Shown piece by piece: positions 37,833-47,000 of a stretch of 64,000 nucleotides of DNA; position 1 is the first letter of the stretch; each line of letters opens with the position of its first letter. The notes under the pieces were generated by a model. It worked only from the letters and a program-made list of their open reading frames with translations. It did no database searches and was not told the origin of the DNA. The position numbers were made by a program, and so were the translations under genes. Source of the DNA: Ancistrus triradiatus. Lineage: Eukaryota > Chordata > Actinopteri > Siluriformes > Loricariidae. The stretch spans positions 1 to 64,000 of the forward strand of contig JAJAGP010003160.1 in assembly GCA_025084515.1 (NCBI GenBank). The letters run 5' to 3'.

Positions 37833-40800
37833 GTTTGTGAACCCTTTAGAATTTCTATATTTCTGCATAAATAGATAAGCAGATAAAGAGAACCCAGTTA
37901 AACAAGTGAGAAAAAAATAATTATATTTGGTCATTTATTTATTCAGGAGAATTATCCAATATTACATATTAGTGAGTGGCAAAAGTATGTGAGCCTTTGC
38001 TTTCAGTATCTGGTGTGACCCCCCTGTGCAGCAATAACTACAGCTAAACGCTTCCTGTAGCTGCTGATCAGTCCTGCACACCGGTTTGGAGGAATTTTAG
38101 CCCATTCCTCCGTACAGAACAGCTTCAGCTCCTTCCACAGCATTTCCATTGGATTAAGGTCAGGACTTTGACTTGGCCAAAGTCAATTCTTCTTTAACCA
38201 TTCTTTTGTAGAACAGCTTGCACTGGAGATCTAGCCTAAAAGTACTTCGTTGTACTGTACAACCCTGCTTCAGTATAATGACAATAAAGTTGAATTGAAT
38301 TGTGTGCCTAGGGTCATTGTCTTGCTGCATGACCCACCTTCTCTTGAGATTCAGTTCATGGACAGATGTCCTGACATTTTCCTTTAGAATTCTCTGATAT
38401 AATTCTGAATTTATTGTTCCATCAATGATGGCAAGCCGTCCTGCCCATGTGCAGCAAAACAGGCCCAAACCATGATACTACCACCACCATGTTTCACAGA
38501 TGGGTTAAGGTTCTTGTGCTGGAATGCAGTGTTTTCCTTTCTCCAGACATAATGCTTTTCTTTTAAACCAAAAAGTTCTATTTTAATCTCATCCATCCAC
38601 AAAACATTCTTCCAATAGCCTTCTGGCTCGTCCATGTGATCTTTAGCAAACTTCAGACGAGCAGCTATGTTCTTTATGGAGAGCAGTGGCTTTCTCCTTG
38701 CAGCCCTGCCATCCACACCATTGTTGTTCAGTGTTCTTCTGATGGTGGCTCATGAACATTAACATTAGCCAATGTGAGAGAGGCCTTCAGTTGCTTAGAA
38801 GTTACCCTGGGGCCATGTGTGATCTCGCCAACTATTACACGCCTTGCTCTTGGAGTGATCTTTCTTGGTCGGCCACTCCTGGGGAGGGTAACAATGGTCT
38901 TGAATTTCCTCCATTTGTACACAATCTGTCTGACTGTGGATTGGTGGAGTCCAAACTCTTTATAGATGGTTTGTAACCCTTTCCAGCCTGATGAGCATCA
39001 ACAGCTCTTTTTCTGAGGTCTTCAGAAATCTCCTTTGTTCGTGCCCATGATACACTTCCACAAACGTGTGCTGTGTGAAGAGCAGACTTTGATAGATCCC
39101 TGTTCTTTAAATAAAACAGGGTGCCCACTCACACCTAATTGGCATCCCATTGATTAAAAACACCTGACTCTAATTTCACCTTCAAATAACTGCTAATCCT
39201 AGAGGTTTCACATACTTTCGCCACTCACTAATATGTAATATTGGATCATTTTCCTCAATAAATAAATGACCAATTATAATATTTTGTCTCATTTGTTTAA
39301 TTGGGTTCTCTTTATCTACTTTTAGGACTTGTGTGAAAATCTGATGATGTTTTAGGTCATATTTATGAAGAAATACAGAAAAACTATAAAGGGCTCACAA
39401 ACTTTCAAGCACCACTGTATATAACTGCTAATTTCCTCAGGTTTACATCAGAACAGATGCTAAATATTAATCAAGGTACATGTTAGTATGTGCTTGGTTA
39501 AATTTTCATAGCTTAAGTACCTGTGTTGACTCTACAGTGACTGCAAACAAATACACAATTGCATATTTTGCCTTGTAGGACCTTACCTCAAGTGTCTCTG
39601 TGCTCGCCTTTTGTAAAAGGTGTCCATTGTGGTACCACTGGTACTGTGGCACAGGGATGCCCAGAGCTGAGCACTTCAGTGTAAAAGAGTCACCAGGCCT
39701 CACAGACTGGTAGGGTCTGGGTTGAACTATGATATATGGTTCCCCTTTCCAGTCAGGTGGGGAAACTACTAAAATCCACAATACAAAAAAGGAACTCACT
39801 CAAAAGACACTGCTTCCAAAAATGTAAAGATCTCAGAATGTGAAGAGTCAGAATGTGGTGAAATTTCATGCTCATGTCAACACAGTTCCATCACTATTTT
39901 ATCATAGTACTGGAGTGGTGCTACAGCCCCAAGTTCAGAAAAATAGTACATAAATATGTAAGGCATAAAGAGAAACATGTCATGATATGTGTACCTGCCC
40001 ACCTGAGTTCAAGACTTTCACTTTGACCCAGTCAGAGAAGGTATAATTGCAGTACAAGTCACTCACTCTACAAATATATTTCTCTGACCTCTGAAGAAAA
40101 ACATGGAGGTTTGCTTCTCTGCCACCGGCCACCTACAGGGACAGAGTTCATCCATCATGTTTACATTTCGACCAGCATTTATAGTATATAGCATTTACCA
40201 CAGAATATGTCCCTTGAAAGCAAATAATAACGTATAATGTACAAACCTCTTGTTGTTGCCCATCAAACCACTGGTACCTTAAAGGGCCAGTGCCTACTGC
40301 CTGAACACCTACAACTACTGGGTAGTTTTGTGGAACACAAACAGATGTAGGCTGCTGTACAATTGCAACTTCTGCCAAAGAAAAGCAAACAACAAGGATG
40401 GAACAAGGACTCTAATCAGAAAGTAGACTAAATAATCAAATAGAATTATCAAACATTTGACTGTTTAAATGAAATGCAGCCAAAGTTAAAGAAAGTATAA
40501 CAATAAAACCTTATTCATTCAATAAGCAAACAATACAAATATGGGACCTATATGGGAACAAGCTTAGGACCAATGGAACTCATATGACCTTAGGGAATTA
40601 ATTAATGTGGTTGTGATCGTAAGTTGCACATTGGTCTTATATACCTACATTAAAAATAATCACTAATATCAAGGTTGATCCAGCCTAAACAACTGCAATA
40701 TGTTATTTTTCTTGCCAGACTGCCCACCCCTAGTAAACATCCAAATGTACTCCTGGGGGCAGGTGTGACTGAAAAACATGACCCGGAATAAAGTTCGCCT

Positions 40801-41119
40801 TATTGTGAATAAGACATTTTTTTGTACAAGAAACAACTGGATATAGACTGCAGGCTATTGAAAGACTATGCTGCAGTTGCAATTTGGGATAAAAAACATA
40901 AATAGACCCTAAGGCCTCATAAAGCATTCTATTCAGACTGTGTTTGAGACAAGGCTCCATTGTAAAAAGAGGATGCGCAACCAGGATGTAGGTCACTAAC
41001 ATTACAAGAGTGTTTCTGTTACAGAGAATTTGGTCCTACCTAAATATAAATGAATTACCGTGTCTGTAAATTATCGTTCTCTTTAAAGTTTTAAAGGAGT
41101 GCCACTCACCAATTTTCAT
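24379..41119 (-). CDS. malt1-like: MALT1-family paracaspase, death-domain-less, intact
   Basis: Fifteen coding exons: 41119-41110, 40371-40247, 40132-40003, 39768-39587, 37714-37618, 37269-37114, 36927-36724, 36008-35831, 35077-35009, 34103-34029, 33941-33814, 30771-30622, 29473-29319, 24885-24769, 24690-24379. Together they make 695 aa with every phase closing. Ig1 is residues 4-88 and Ig2 about 93-182. The caspase-like domain starts at 236 ('DKVALLIGN'), with His309 in 'YYAGHGYE' and Cys358 in 'LLDTCRK', so the catalytic dyad is intact. A C-terminal Ig-like region follows ('CGAQVELSFSALFSNVM', 'VIQVELHYTH'). MALT1 is an Arg-specific protease and scaffold in CARD-BCL10 signalling to NF-kB. 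Human MALT1 (824 aa) has an N-terminal death domain; none was found here. Ig1 lacks its first cysteine. Gene order (beside alpk3) favours a MALT1 paralog (malt2/malt3 type). The ninth exon uses a weaker donor (gttagt), chosen because it keeps the frame. Confidence 0.9.
25306..26893 (+). mobile_element. Tc1-like transposon, family B, nested
   Basis: It has perfect-looking inverted ends ('cagtcgtatgaaaaagtttg' and 'caaactttttcatacgactg') with a TA duplication at 25304-25305 and 26894-26895. A decayed plus-strand transposase lies at about 25720-26600. 'FWNKVLCTDETKIELFGHN' (first catalytic Asp region) is readable near 26160-26215. It inserted into the left inverted repeat of the family-A copy. 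Confidence 0.9.
28149..28740 (+). mobile_element. Pogo/Tigger-like deletion derivative, nested
   Basis: The ends are complementary ('ttggaccataaggcgcact' on the left, 'tgcgtcttatggtccgca' on the right). A short frame from 28393 reads 'MAPVKRHAYEADFKLNAISH' and continues to 'NRAAEPK'. It resembles the N-terminal DNA-binding region of pogo/CENP-B-like transposases. An acidic 'ETDSDNDE' tail follows in another frame. The catalytic middle is missing. Confidence 0.6.
29574..29945 (+). mobile_element. Tc1-like transposase C-terminal fragment
   Basis: The stretch includes a decayed 'MQQDNNPKHTS' block (near 29585) and 'WLSQSPDLNPTEMLWKDLMR' (from about 29662). It ends in sequence like the family-C inverted repeat. 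It lies in the paracaspase intron, in plus orientation. Confidence 0.7.
31137..31440 (+). mobile_element. tRNA-derived SINE-like repeat
   Basis: It begins 'gaggcacagtatctcagtgg', has a B-box-like 'gagttcaatccc' near 31190, a GT-rich stretch near 31311-31338, and ends 'gtgaatgtatgaattaatga'. Same family as 16085-16370. Confidence 0.6.
31965..33732 (-). mobile_element. Tc1-like transposon, family A, third copy
   Basis: Inverted repeats are 'cagtggggcaaaaaagtatt' at the left and 'tttttgccccactg' at the right. The minus-strand transposase is split between 33297-32914 (N-terminal half: 'RKWKTYKTIDNFPRSGAPRK', 'WSDETKIEL') and 32885-32628 ('KHGGGNIMLWGCF', 'QQDNYPKHTAQ'). It is interrupted by another repeat at 32354-32548. 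It lies in the paracaspase intron between 33814 and 30771. Confidence 0.9.
32354..32548. repeat. Fish interspersed repeat nested in the Tc1 copy
   Basis: It runs from 'tttacagcatttagcagacg' to 'ccgctaggctaccac', the same family as 21108-21297. Host Tc1 sequence of about 37 bp is present on both sides (about 32319-32355 and 32565-32601). Confidence 0.7.
34660..34800. repeat. Possible SINE/LINE tail fragment
   Basis: Phrases such as 'actgcgatggacgggcatcc' and 'ccaggataagtagtggaacc' resemble common fish SINE/LINE tail sequence. Diverged; assignment is weak. Confidence 0.3.
35415..35640 (-). mobile_element. Solo L2-like LINE 3' end
   Basis: It starts 'aagtcaagtcaagtcagatt' and continues 'caatggagcattgtctcaaa' and 'tgggaggaccaagactcaaa', the same 3' UTR as the copies at 1763, 6434 and 12664. 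It is strongly 5'-truncated and sits in the paracaspase intron between 35831 and 35077. Confidence 0.85.
35831..36008 (-). CDS. malt1-like: Paracaspase exon with catalytic His and Cys
   Basis: The exon encodes residues 302-361. 'YYAGHGYEHMG' holds catalytic His309 and 'NVILLDTCRKW' holds catalytic Cys358. Asp356, two residues before the Cys, matches the position that binds the P1 arginine in MALT1. Both splice sites are canonical. The exon before it (36927-36724) supplies 'ALLIGNLNY' and the first half of the caspase fold. Confidence 0.92.
37739..37828. repeat. (GT)n(AT)n compound microsatellite
   Basis: About 24 GT units (37739-37786), then about 19 AT units to 37828. On the paracaspase strand it reads (TA)n(CA)n and ends only about 23 bases before the acceptor of the exon at 37714-37618. 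Its far end abuts a Tc1 family-C terminus. Confidence 0.95.
37828..39418 (-). mobile_element. Tc1-like transposon, family C
   Basis: Inverted ends are 'gaaagtttgtgaacccttta' at the left and 'actttcaagcaccactg' at the right; the first bases of the left end are lost in the AT microsatellite. Transposase parts on the minus strand are an N-terminal region at about 39128-38728 (with a linker 'TLPRSGRPRKITPRARR') and a catalytic region at 38716-38160 ('WMDEIKIELFG', 'KHGGGSIMVWACF', 'MQQDNDPRHT'). Frames are broken, and a short LINE tail (38221-38301) is inserted. Confidence 0.88.
38221..38301 (+). mobile_element. Short LINE 3' tail nested in Tc1 family C
   Basis: About 80 bp ending 'tgacaataaagttgaattga', with tandem 'ttgaa' units, interrupting the transposase of the Tc1 copy. 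Confidence 0.6.
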
Positions 41120-41205
41120 GATTGTTGGCCCTTCCTCAACTTGGTTCAGAAGGACCTTGAGCACTGCAATGCTCTGGATCAGTAAGTCATCTTACATCTT
41201 ATGTG
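41110..41205 (-). other. malt1-like: Paracaspase exon 2: leader and start codon
   Basis: The acceptor 'tttcacag' precedes 41205 and the donor follows 41110. The only in-frame ATG that joins the Ig1 exon is at 41119 ('MKI'). The same frame stays open upstream (…'VLLNQVEEGPTI') to a stop at about 41189. An alternative acceptor just after that stop ('gatgtaag') could let more coding sequence in from an unseen upstream exon. Confidence 0.6.
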
Positions 41206-41375
41206 CTGTGAAATCACACAAAACACATTAAACACACCCACAATGCACAACAATGGCAAAAACGAAACTGACAACTCGGACAAGGTTAAACAAGGAACTT
41301 AATGGGGAACAAGACACACAGACAGGCAGACACACAGACACAGACAAAAACACGCAGAGACACAGAGACACAGAG

Positions 41376-41377
<2 letters not shown>

Positions 41378-41436
<59 letters not shown>

Positions 41437-41448
41437 ACACCCCCCCCC

Positions 41449-41479
<31 letters not shown>

Positions 41480-41480
41480 A
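41378..41480. repeat. (CA)n microsatellite with a 26-base poly-C tract
   Basis: About 29 CA units, then C26 at 41440-41465, then more CA. On the minus (paracaspase) strand it is poly-G. It lies in intron 1 between the leader exons. Confidence 0.95.
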
Positions 41481-41629
41481 CCTCGATATGATCACTATCA
41501 ACTTTTTATATGGAGCATAAATAACCCTGCCTTCAGCAGAATCAGAATAAAAACATCGGCCATCTCACAAATCTGCGATAGTTTTAACTGAGTTACAACA
41601 GAATTTAAATTAATCAAAAACACATTTAC

Positions 41630-41770
41630 CTTGCAACTGTGAACAAATAAACAGATTCCTAATCCAAAAGAAGCGGTGAAGGTCCAATAAAACCGGCAGC
41701 TACTAAAAATTAAGGATAATCTTCAATCTGTCTGCTCTCATGCTAAAGTGAGTCTATTCCCGGAACAATC
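41630..41770 (-). other. malt1-like: Probable non-coding first exon of the paracaspase
   Basis: A good donor ('gcaag|gtaaat') follows 41630 on the minus strand. The exon upstream holds only a 12-codon upstream ORF starting near 41741. The transcription start is not determinable. The space to the alpk3 start (43.5 kb) is about 1.8 kb. Confidence 0.4.
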
Positions 41771-41887
41771 AGATCCTCCCACTACCGGAATGTCTACAGT
41801 AGCTGAGCCCTGTTTTTTCCCTACATAACTGTTAATTCTACAGTATACGTAAGAAATAGTTATGTCTAATTCTTGTCAAAAAGTAAG

Positions 41888-41889
<2 letters not shown>

Positions 41890-41939
<50 letters not shown>
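41890..41939. repeat. (CA)n microsatellite
   Basis: About 24 CA units in the gap between the divergent paracaspase and alpk3 genes. The rest of 41940-43390 is AT-rich with no gene seen, apart from a LINE-tail scrap at 42170-42230. Confidence 0.95.
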
Positions 41940-41941
<2 letters not shown>

Positions 41942-42169
41942 ATATTATCTTTATCATTATATTCTTTATTTTATTTAGTATATTTTTATTTGATTATGTT
42001 TTCACTTTTATTAATTTTATTCTCTACTACATTTATCAAATGCTCTGTTTTAAGTAATTTTATAATTATAATTCTCTACTTTAAGTATTATACTTAGATT
42101 CTGTTTATTTAAACTATTATTATACATTTATTATTTCAGTAATTTAATTTTATTTTACTTATAACATCT

Positions 42170-42230
42170 AGGCTGCCAAAGGAGGTTGGGTCCCTTTTTG
42201 AGTATTGGTCTTCCCAAGCTGCATGCCAGT
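42170..42230 (+). mobile_element. LINE 3' UTR scrap
   Basis: 'ggaggttgggtccctttttg' and 'tggtcttcccaagct' match the L2-like 3' UTR at 12460-12500. No tail is present. Confidence 0.5.
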
Positions 42231-43399
42231 TGTCCCAACCTGCCAGAGTTTATCGATTCCTTTGCTGTTTGCAGACCAGAAACTTGCACACTTTTTCTTC
42301 ATCAAGTGTCTCATCATTTTTCTACTTTACATTAAATAAACCTTTCTCCACCAGAAGCGGCACTGTTACGTGAATCATCAGAACAGCTAAACTAAAACAT
42401 CAAATGTATCTGGTAAGGTAATATGTAGGTTCAGTAGCTTAATTACCTTAATAATAAGGTAATATTAGAACAGAACTTTCTGTAAAAAATTAATATTGTG
42501 TGCCACTTTACCTGTAATATGGTTCGACATCATGTAATAACTGTAAATGTTTTTTTAGGTAATGTTCTAAGAGCAACAGAAAACATGACTCGCAGATGTT
42601 GGCAGAGTAGCAAAAAGCCTTATTTAAAACGGACAAAAAACCAATATGATCTTGTACTTGTTATCTGTGGAATTTAAAATGTATTGAAGTCTACAAAACC
42701 CAACATCTTTATTATGAATACATGTGCTGATCTTAAAACATTTGATGCAAACAGCACTCCAAGTAATCTCATTTGTAGATAAATTTGGGGCAGCAGATAA
42801 ACAACAGACATACTCGATTTTTAAATGTAGTTACTCCATAACATGAAACTATTAGGTTGAACTTCTGCGTTAATGTTGTCACCTGTTGGTGAATGACACT
42901 AAACTGTGAAAACTAAAATTGCATTCCAGTTGTTCAAGATGGCTGTTCTCATTATTGTATAATGTTGTTACGTGTTTATGCTTTGTTCATTTTCAAAAAT
43001 CACAAATAGTTGTTATATTTATAAGACAGTTATGTAAAGTGATTACCGTGTGTGTTGCACTGCATGGCGCACATGTTCCATGTTTTTGGGGCAGCCTGTA
43101 ACCAGAGCTCTTTTATGTTTGGAAAATGAAGCAACAGGACTCGAGCAATAGCCAAGTCTGTTGACTCTGTTAGGGAACTCAGGCTACCGGGGGTGGGGGG
43201 TATCTCACTTCTGCTTTAGCTCGACCACGGTCCAATACCCTGGTAAAAAAAAAAAACCTATATTATCCCATTTTGTGTGTGGTCAGCTAAAATAAATAAA
43301 TTGTTCTGGTCCATTTCTACTTTCTAATCACTCACTATGCTTTACAATTTCATGAATCCGTTAAAATTTCGTAGTGAGCTGGACCTTAATTACCAGAGA

Positions 43400-43606
43400 T
43401 CACACCTATGACTCTTCCTTGAAGTGTCCTTGCAAGAGGCTTTAAAGAGATGGCTAGATTCGGAAAATGTGATGTGCTCTACCACCTATTTGTAGGACTT
43501 CTATAAATAGGGCCCTTCTGGCACCACATGCTCAGCCATGATTGACAATTGCAGTGCTTTGCTACAGTGACAGCAACCTAGAAGGACTAAGGAAAACAGA
43601 CAAATG
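43400..43606 (+). promoter_or_regulatory. alpk3: alpk3 promoter and non-coding first exon
   Basis: 43501-43510 is CTATAAATAG, which fits both a TATA box and a MEF2 site. A T-box-like 'tcacacct' lies at 43400-43407. A donor 'caaatg|gtgagt' after 43606 ends a leader exon that splices to an acceptor 'ttttttcag' before 43910. MEF2 and T-box sites suit a striated-muscle gene. No experimental start site is known. Confidence 0.55.
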
Positions 43607-44016
43607 GTGAGTATTTATATATTTTCGTTGTGTATAAATCAGTAAAAGAATGCCAAATACGACAGAATACTTCACTGGTTACTAGTTAAAGTATGTAGCT
43701 ATACATAACCAATCTTAAAGCAGATTCACAACAAAAAATGATCCTATTAATAACTTATTCCCACTCTGATTAAACTTGTCTGGATTGTTTCTTACCAATT
43801 ATCCATTTTATTAATCACCATATTTTCTTATATCTGAACTGTTCTTTGATAATTTGTTGTAATTCTCAATTTATTCTTTATCTGGTTTTTTTTGTTGTTT
43901 TTTTTTCAGTTTTAGATAAAGACTGGTTTTATTCCGACGAGTGGCAGGAGCTATTGTGCAGCAAGGCAGCATTTCCTTTTGGATTATAGAAACTATATTT
44001 TTTTGGGAAGGAGACA

Positions 44017-47000
44017 ATGGCATCACGGAGACCCACAGTCCGTTCTTATTCAGGGAACGGGAGATCAGGCAGTCAAAATGGGGACAATGCCCCTTCACCT
44101 CGCTTAGACAGCCGCAACTACCTCTCCAATGTCCGTCCTGAAAACAGGTAAAGAAGATTTTATCCCGTTTGCTAGAGCACATGCTGGATTTGTAATGTTA
44201 GTTCATTTTCGTTATGCTTTATAATGTCAGACACTGATAATCTAGCCACAGTGCAGATATCATAATGCTAAACATAATCCTGTAATCCCAAACAAAATGT
44301 AATTTTTTTTTTTTAATCATTTTTGTCCTTAATGTTTATGTTTTGTCTGTAGACTAATACATAGCTATATATACTAGCCAAAAGTTTCAGAATACCACTA
44401 ATTTCAGTTTTTGTTGATATTTTAAGTTTAAAGTATCAGTTGACCTTGAAATAAATTGAACAAGTAATGTAATCATCTTGTTTAACAAAATTGAGTCTAC
44501 AAGTAGCCACCTTTTTGCAGATCTAACCCACAAGGCACTGCTGCAAAAAGTCCCACAAAATACATTGCAATTGCATTCCATGATTTCAAACCTGGTGTCT
44601 TATTCTTCACTTCTACAGTAGTTCTGACATAGCCTGGGGTTTCACTGTCTTGCTTTAGGATGAAGCTCAGATATTACCGCAGGGTGTTGTGGTGTGGTAA
44701 TGCTGTGGTAGCCTGTTTGGTTCAGGGTGCATTTTTCTCACCATTATTATAGCAATATACTTCATCAATATAGTTTTTGCAATATTGTTTAAATACTGTC
44801 CTAAAACGTGTAATTAAAAAGTCTGTTCCAAGACTTCGTTTATACAGACAAAGGGTTAAATAGTAATCATGTAATCATGTGGCAGCAGGGCAACGCGTAA
44901 AATCTTGCAGATATGATCCAGCAGCTTCAGCCATCAGAATGAGGAAATGATGTGATCTCAGGGATTTTATCTTGGCATGATTGTTAGTATTTCTATAGCT
45001 GCTGATCTCGTGGGATTTTCACACACAACAGTCTCTAGTGTTACTCAGAATGGTGCGATAAAGAAAAAACTTCCAGTGAGTGGCAGTTCTGTGGATGGAA
45101 ATGCCATGATGATGAGCAAGGTAACAGAGAATGCAGACTGTTTTGAGCAGATTGTAAGGGTACGGTAACACAAATAACCAACTGCTCAATTGTGTTTAGC
45201 AGAAAAGTATGCCAGAATGCACAAAATGTCCAACCTTGAGGTGGATGAGCTACAACAGCAGAAGCCCACTTTTGTTTCTGCTTCTATCAGCCAAGAACTG
45301 AGGCAGAATTTGGTATCAACAGCATGAATCCATGGACATAAACTGCCTTGAGTCAACAGTCCATGCTGGTGGAGGTGGTGTAACGGTGTGTAGAATGTTT
45401 TCTTGGCAAACTTTGGGCTTCGATAATACTAATCAACCATGGCTTGAATGCCACAGCCTTTTTGAGCATTGTTGTTGACCGTGTGCATCCCTTCATGGCC
45501 ACAATTCTTCTAATATGTATTTCCAGCCTGTTGATGCACCATGTCACAAAGCTAAAGGTCTACAAACTGCTTTCTTGAACATAAACAGGACGTTCTTCCC
45601 CAGACACCGGATCTGAATCCAATAGAAGATGTTTGGGATGTGGTACAACTTCAGATTCATTCACAACATGAAATCTGCAGGAATTGTATGATGTAACATT
45701 TCAACATGGAGCAGAATTCTCAGAGAAATGTTTACGACATCTTGTTGAATCAATGGCACGAAAAACTGAGGCTGTTTAGAGAGCAAAGGGAGGAGGAGCT
45801 ACCCAGTAATCGTGTAGTGTTTGTTCAGTTCTGAAAATCCTACAATAGTTTTTTTTTTTGTTGTTCAAATATTCAGCTTTTCACTTAAATTGTTATTCTT
45901 TCAAACATTATTAAATTCAAGAGAAATTTCAAATAGAAGCATTTTCATTAGAGGTTTGGTTTGGTTACTGTGTATGTATATCTGTTTATCTATCATCATA
46001 TATGTATATTGTTTATGTCACGCTGTTATTGTGGGGACAAAACAGCATTTAAACAATTCTTGTTTTGGTTTGCCTTTTTCTAAATAGCTACTCAACTCAC
46101 AGGTATTCAAACTACAAATCACTGAGGTAAAAAAAAAACTTTTAAAAGAATACCTAAACTAATATCACAGCTAACAAACCAAATCCCAATATCCCCATTT
46201 AATTATTTTGTTTGTAATTCTCTAAAACAGAAACCAAAACATGTTTTGAGTTTAAGATAATGTACTTGTTTATTGTACCAAGCTTTGTGTTCCATGTACT
46301 AAAAAACATATGCACTAGTGTTTAGCAAAAAACCTGAAGAATGCTAAGTAATATGCATCTGTGATACAGAATGCTTTAACATTTTCATATGTTTAAGAAT
46401 GCAACCTTAATTTACTAAACTCACTAAGCATTCCTCCTGTGATATCATATGTTATTAATATGTCCCCCTTCATATATCAATCAATCACTCATCCCATTAT
46501 AACCCTCTTATCATGGAGAGGGTCTTTGGGGGTGCTGGATGGCTTGAGGTGTTTGTTGGGGGTTGAGGGGTAGGGCTCGGGGGCATTAACCACAACTTTC
46601 ACAGGGCACAGATGAGCATATGTATACAGTGGTGTTGGAAGGTTTGTGAACCATTTTGAATTGTCTATAATTTTCATATTTCTCTAATTCTGTTTTTCTA
46701 TATTTCACACAAGCCCTAAAAGTAGAGCCACAATATATGGTTCCCCTTTCTAGTCAGGTGGGGAAACAACTAGAATCCACAATCAAAAAAAGGAACTTGC
46801 TCACAAGACACTGTGACCTGGTTAGCATTGTGCATGATTTCTATTAGGGTTAAAGACAAATAAAATAAAGCAAAGTTCTTAAAATTATGAGGCACGTGAT
46901 TTTATTATCATGTTTGATTTTTTCAGTGGTGCTTAAAATTTGTGAACCCTTCGGACTTTTCTATATTTCTGTATAAATATGATCTACAAAATCATCATCC

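Noticed and set aside
40730..41002. Minus-strand frame of 90 codons as a missing paracaspase exon
   Set aside because: No resemblance to a death domain or Ig fold, and the flanking exons (41110, 40371) join in phase without it.
41228..41591. Thr/His- and Val/Cys-rich frames
   Set aside because: They are translations of the (CA)n and poly-C tracts.
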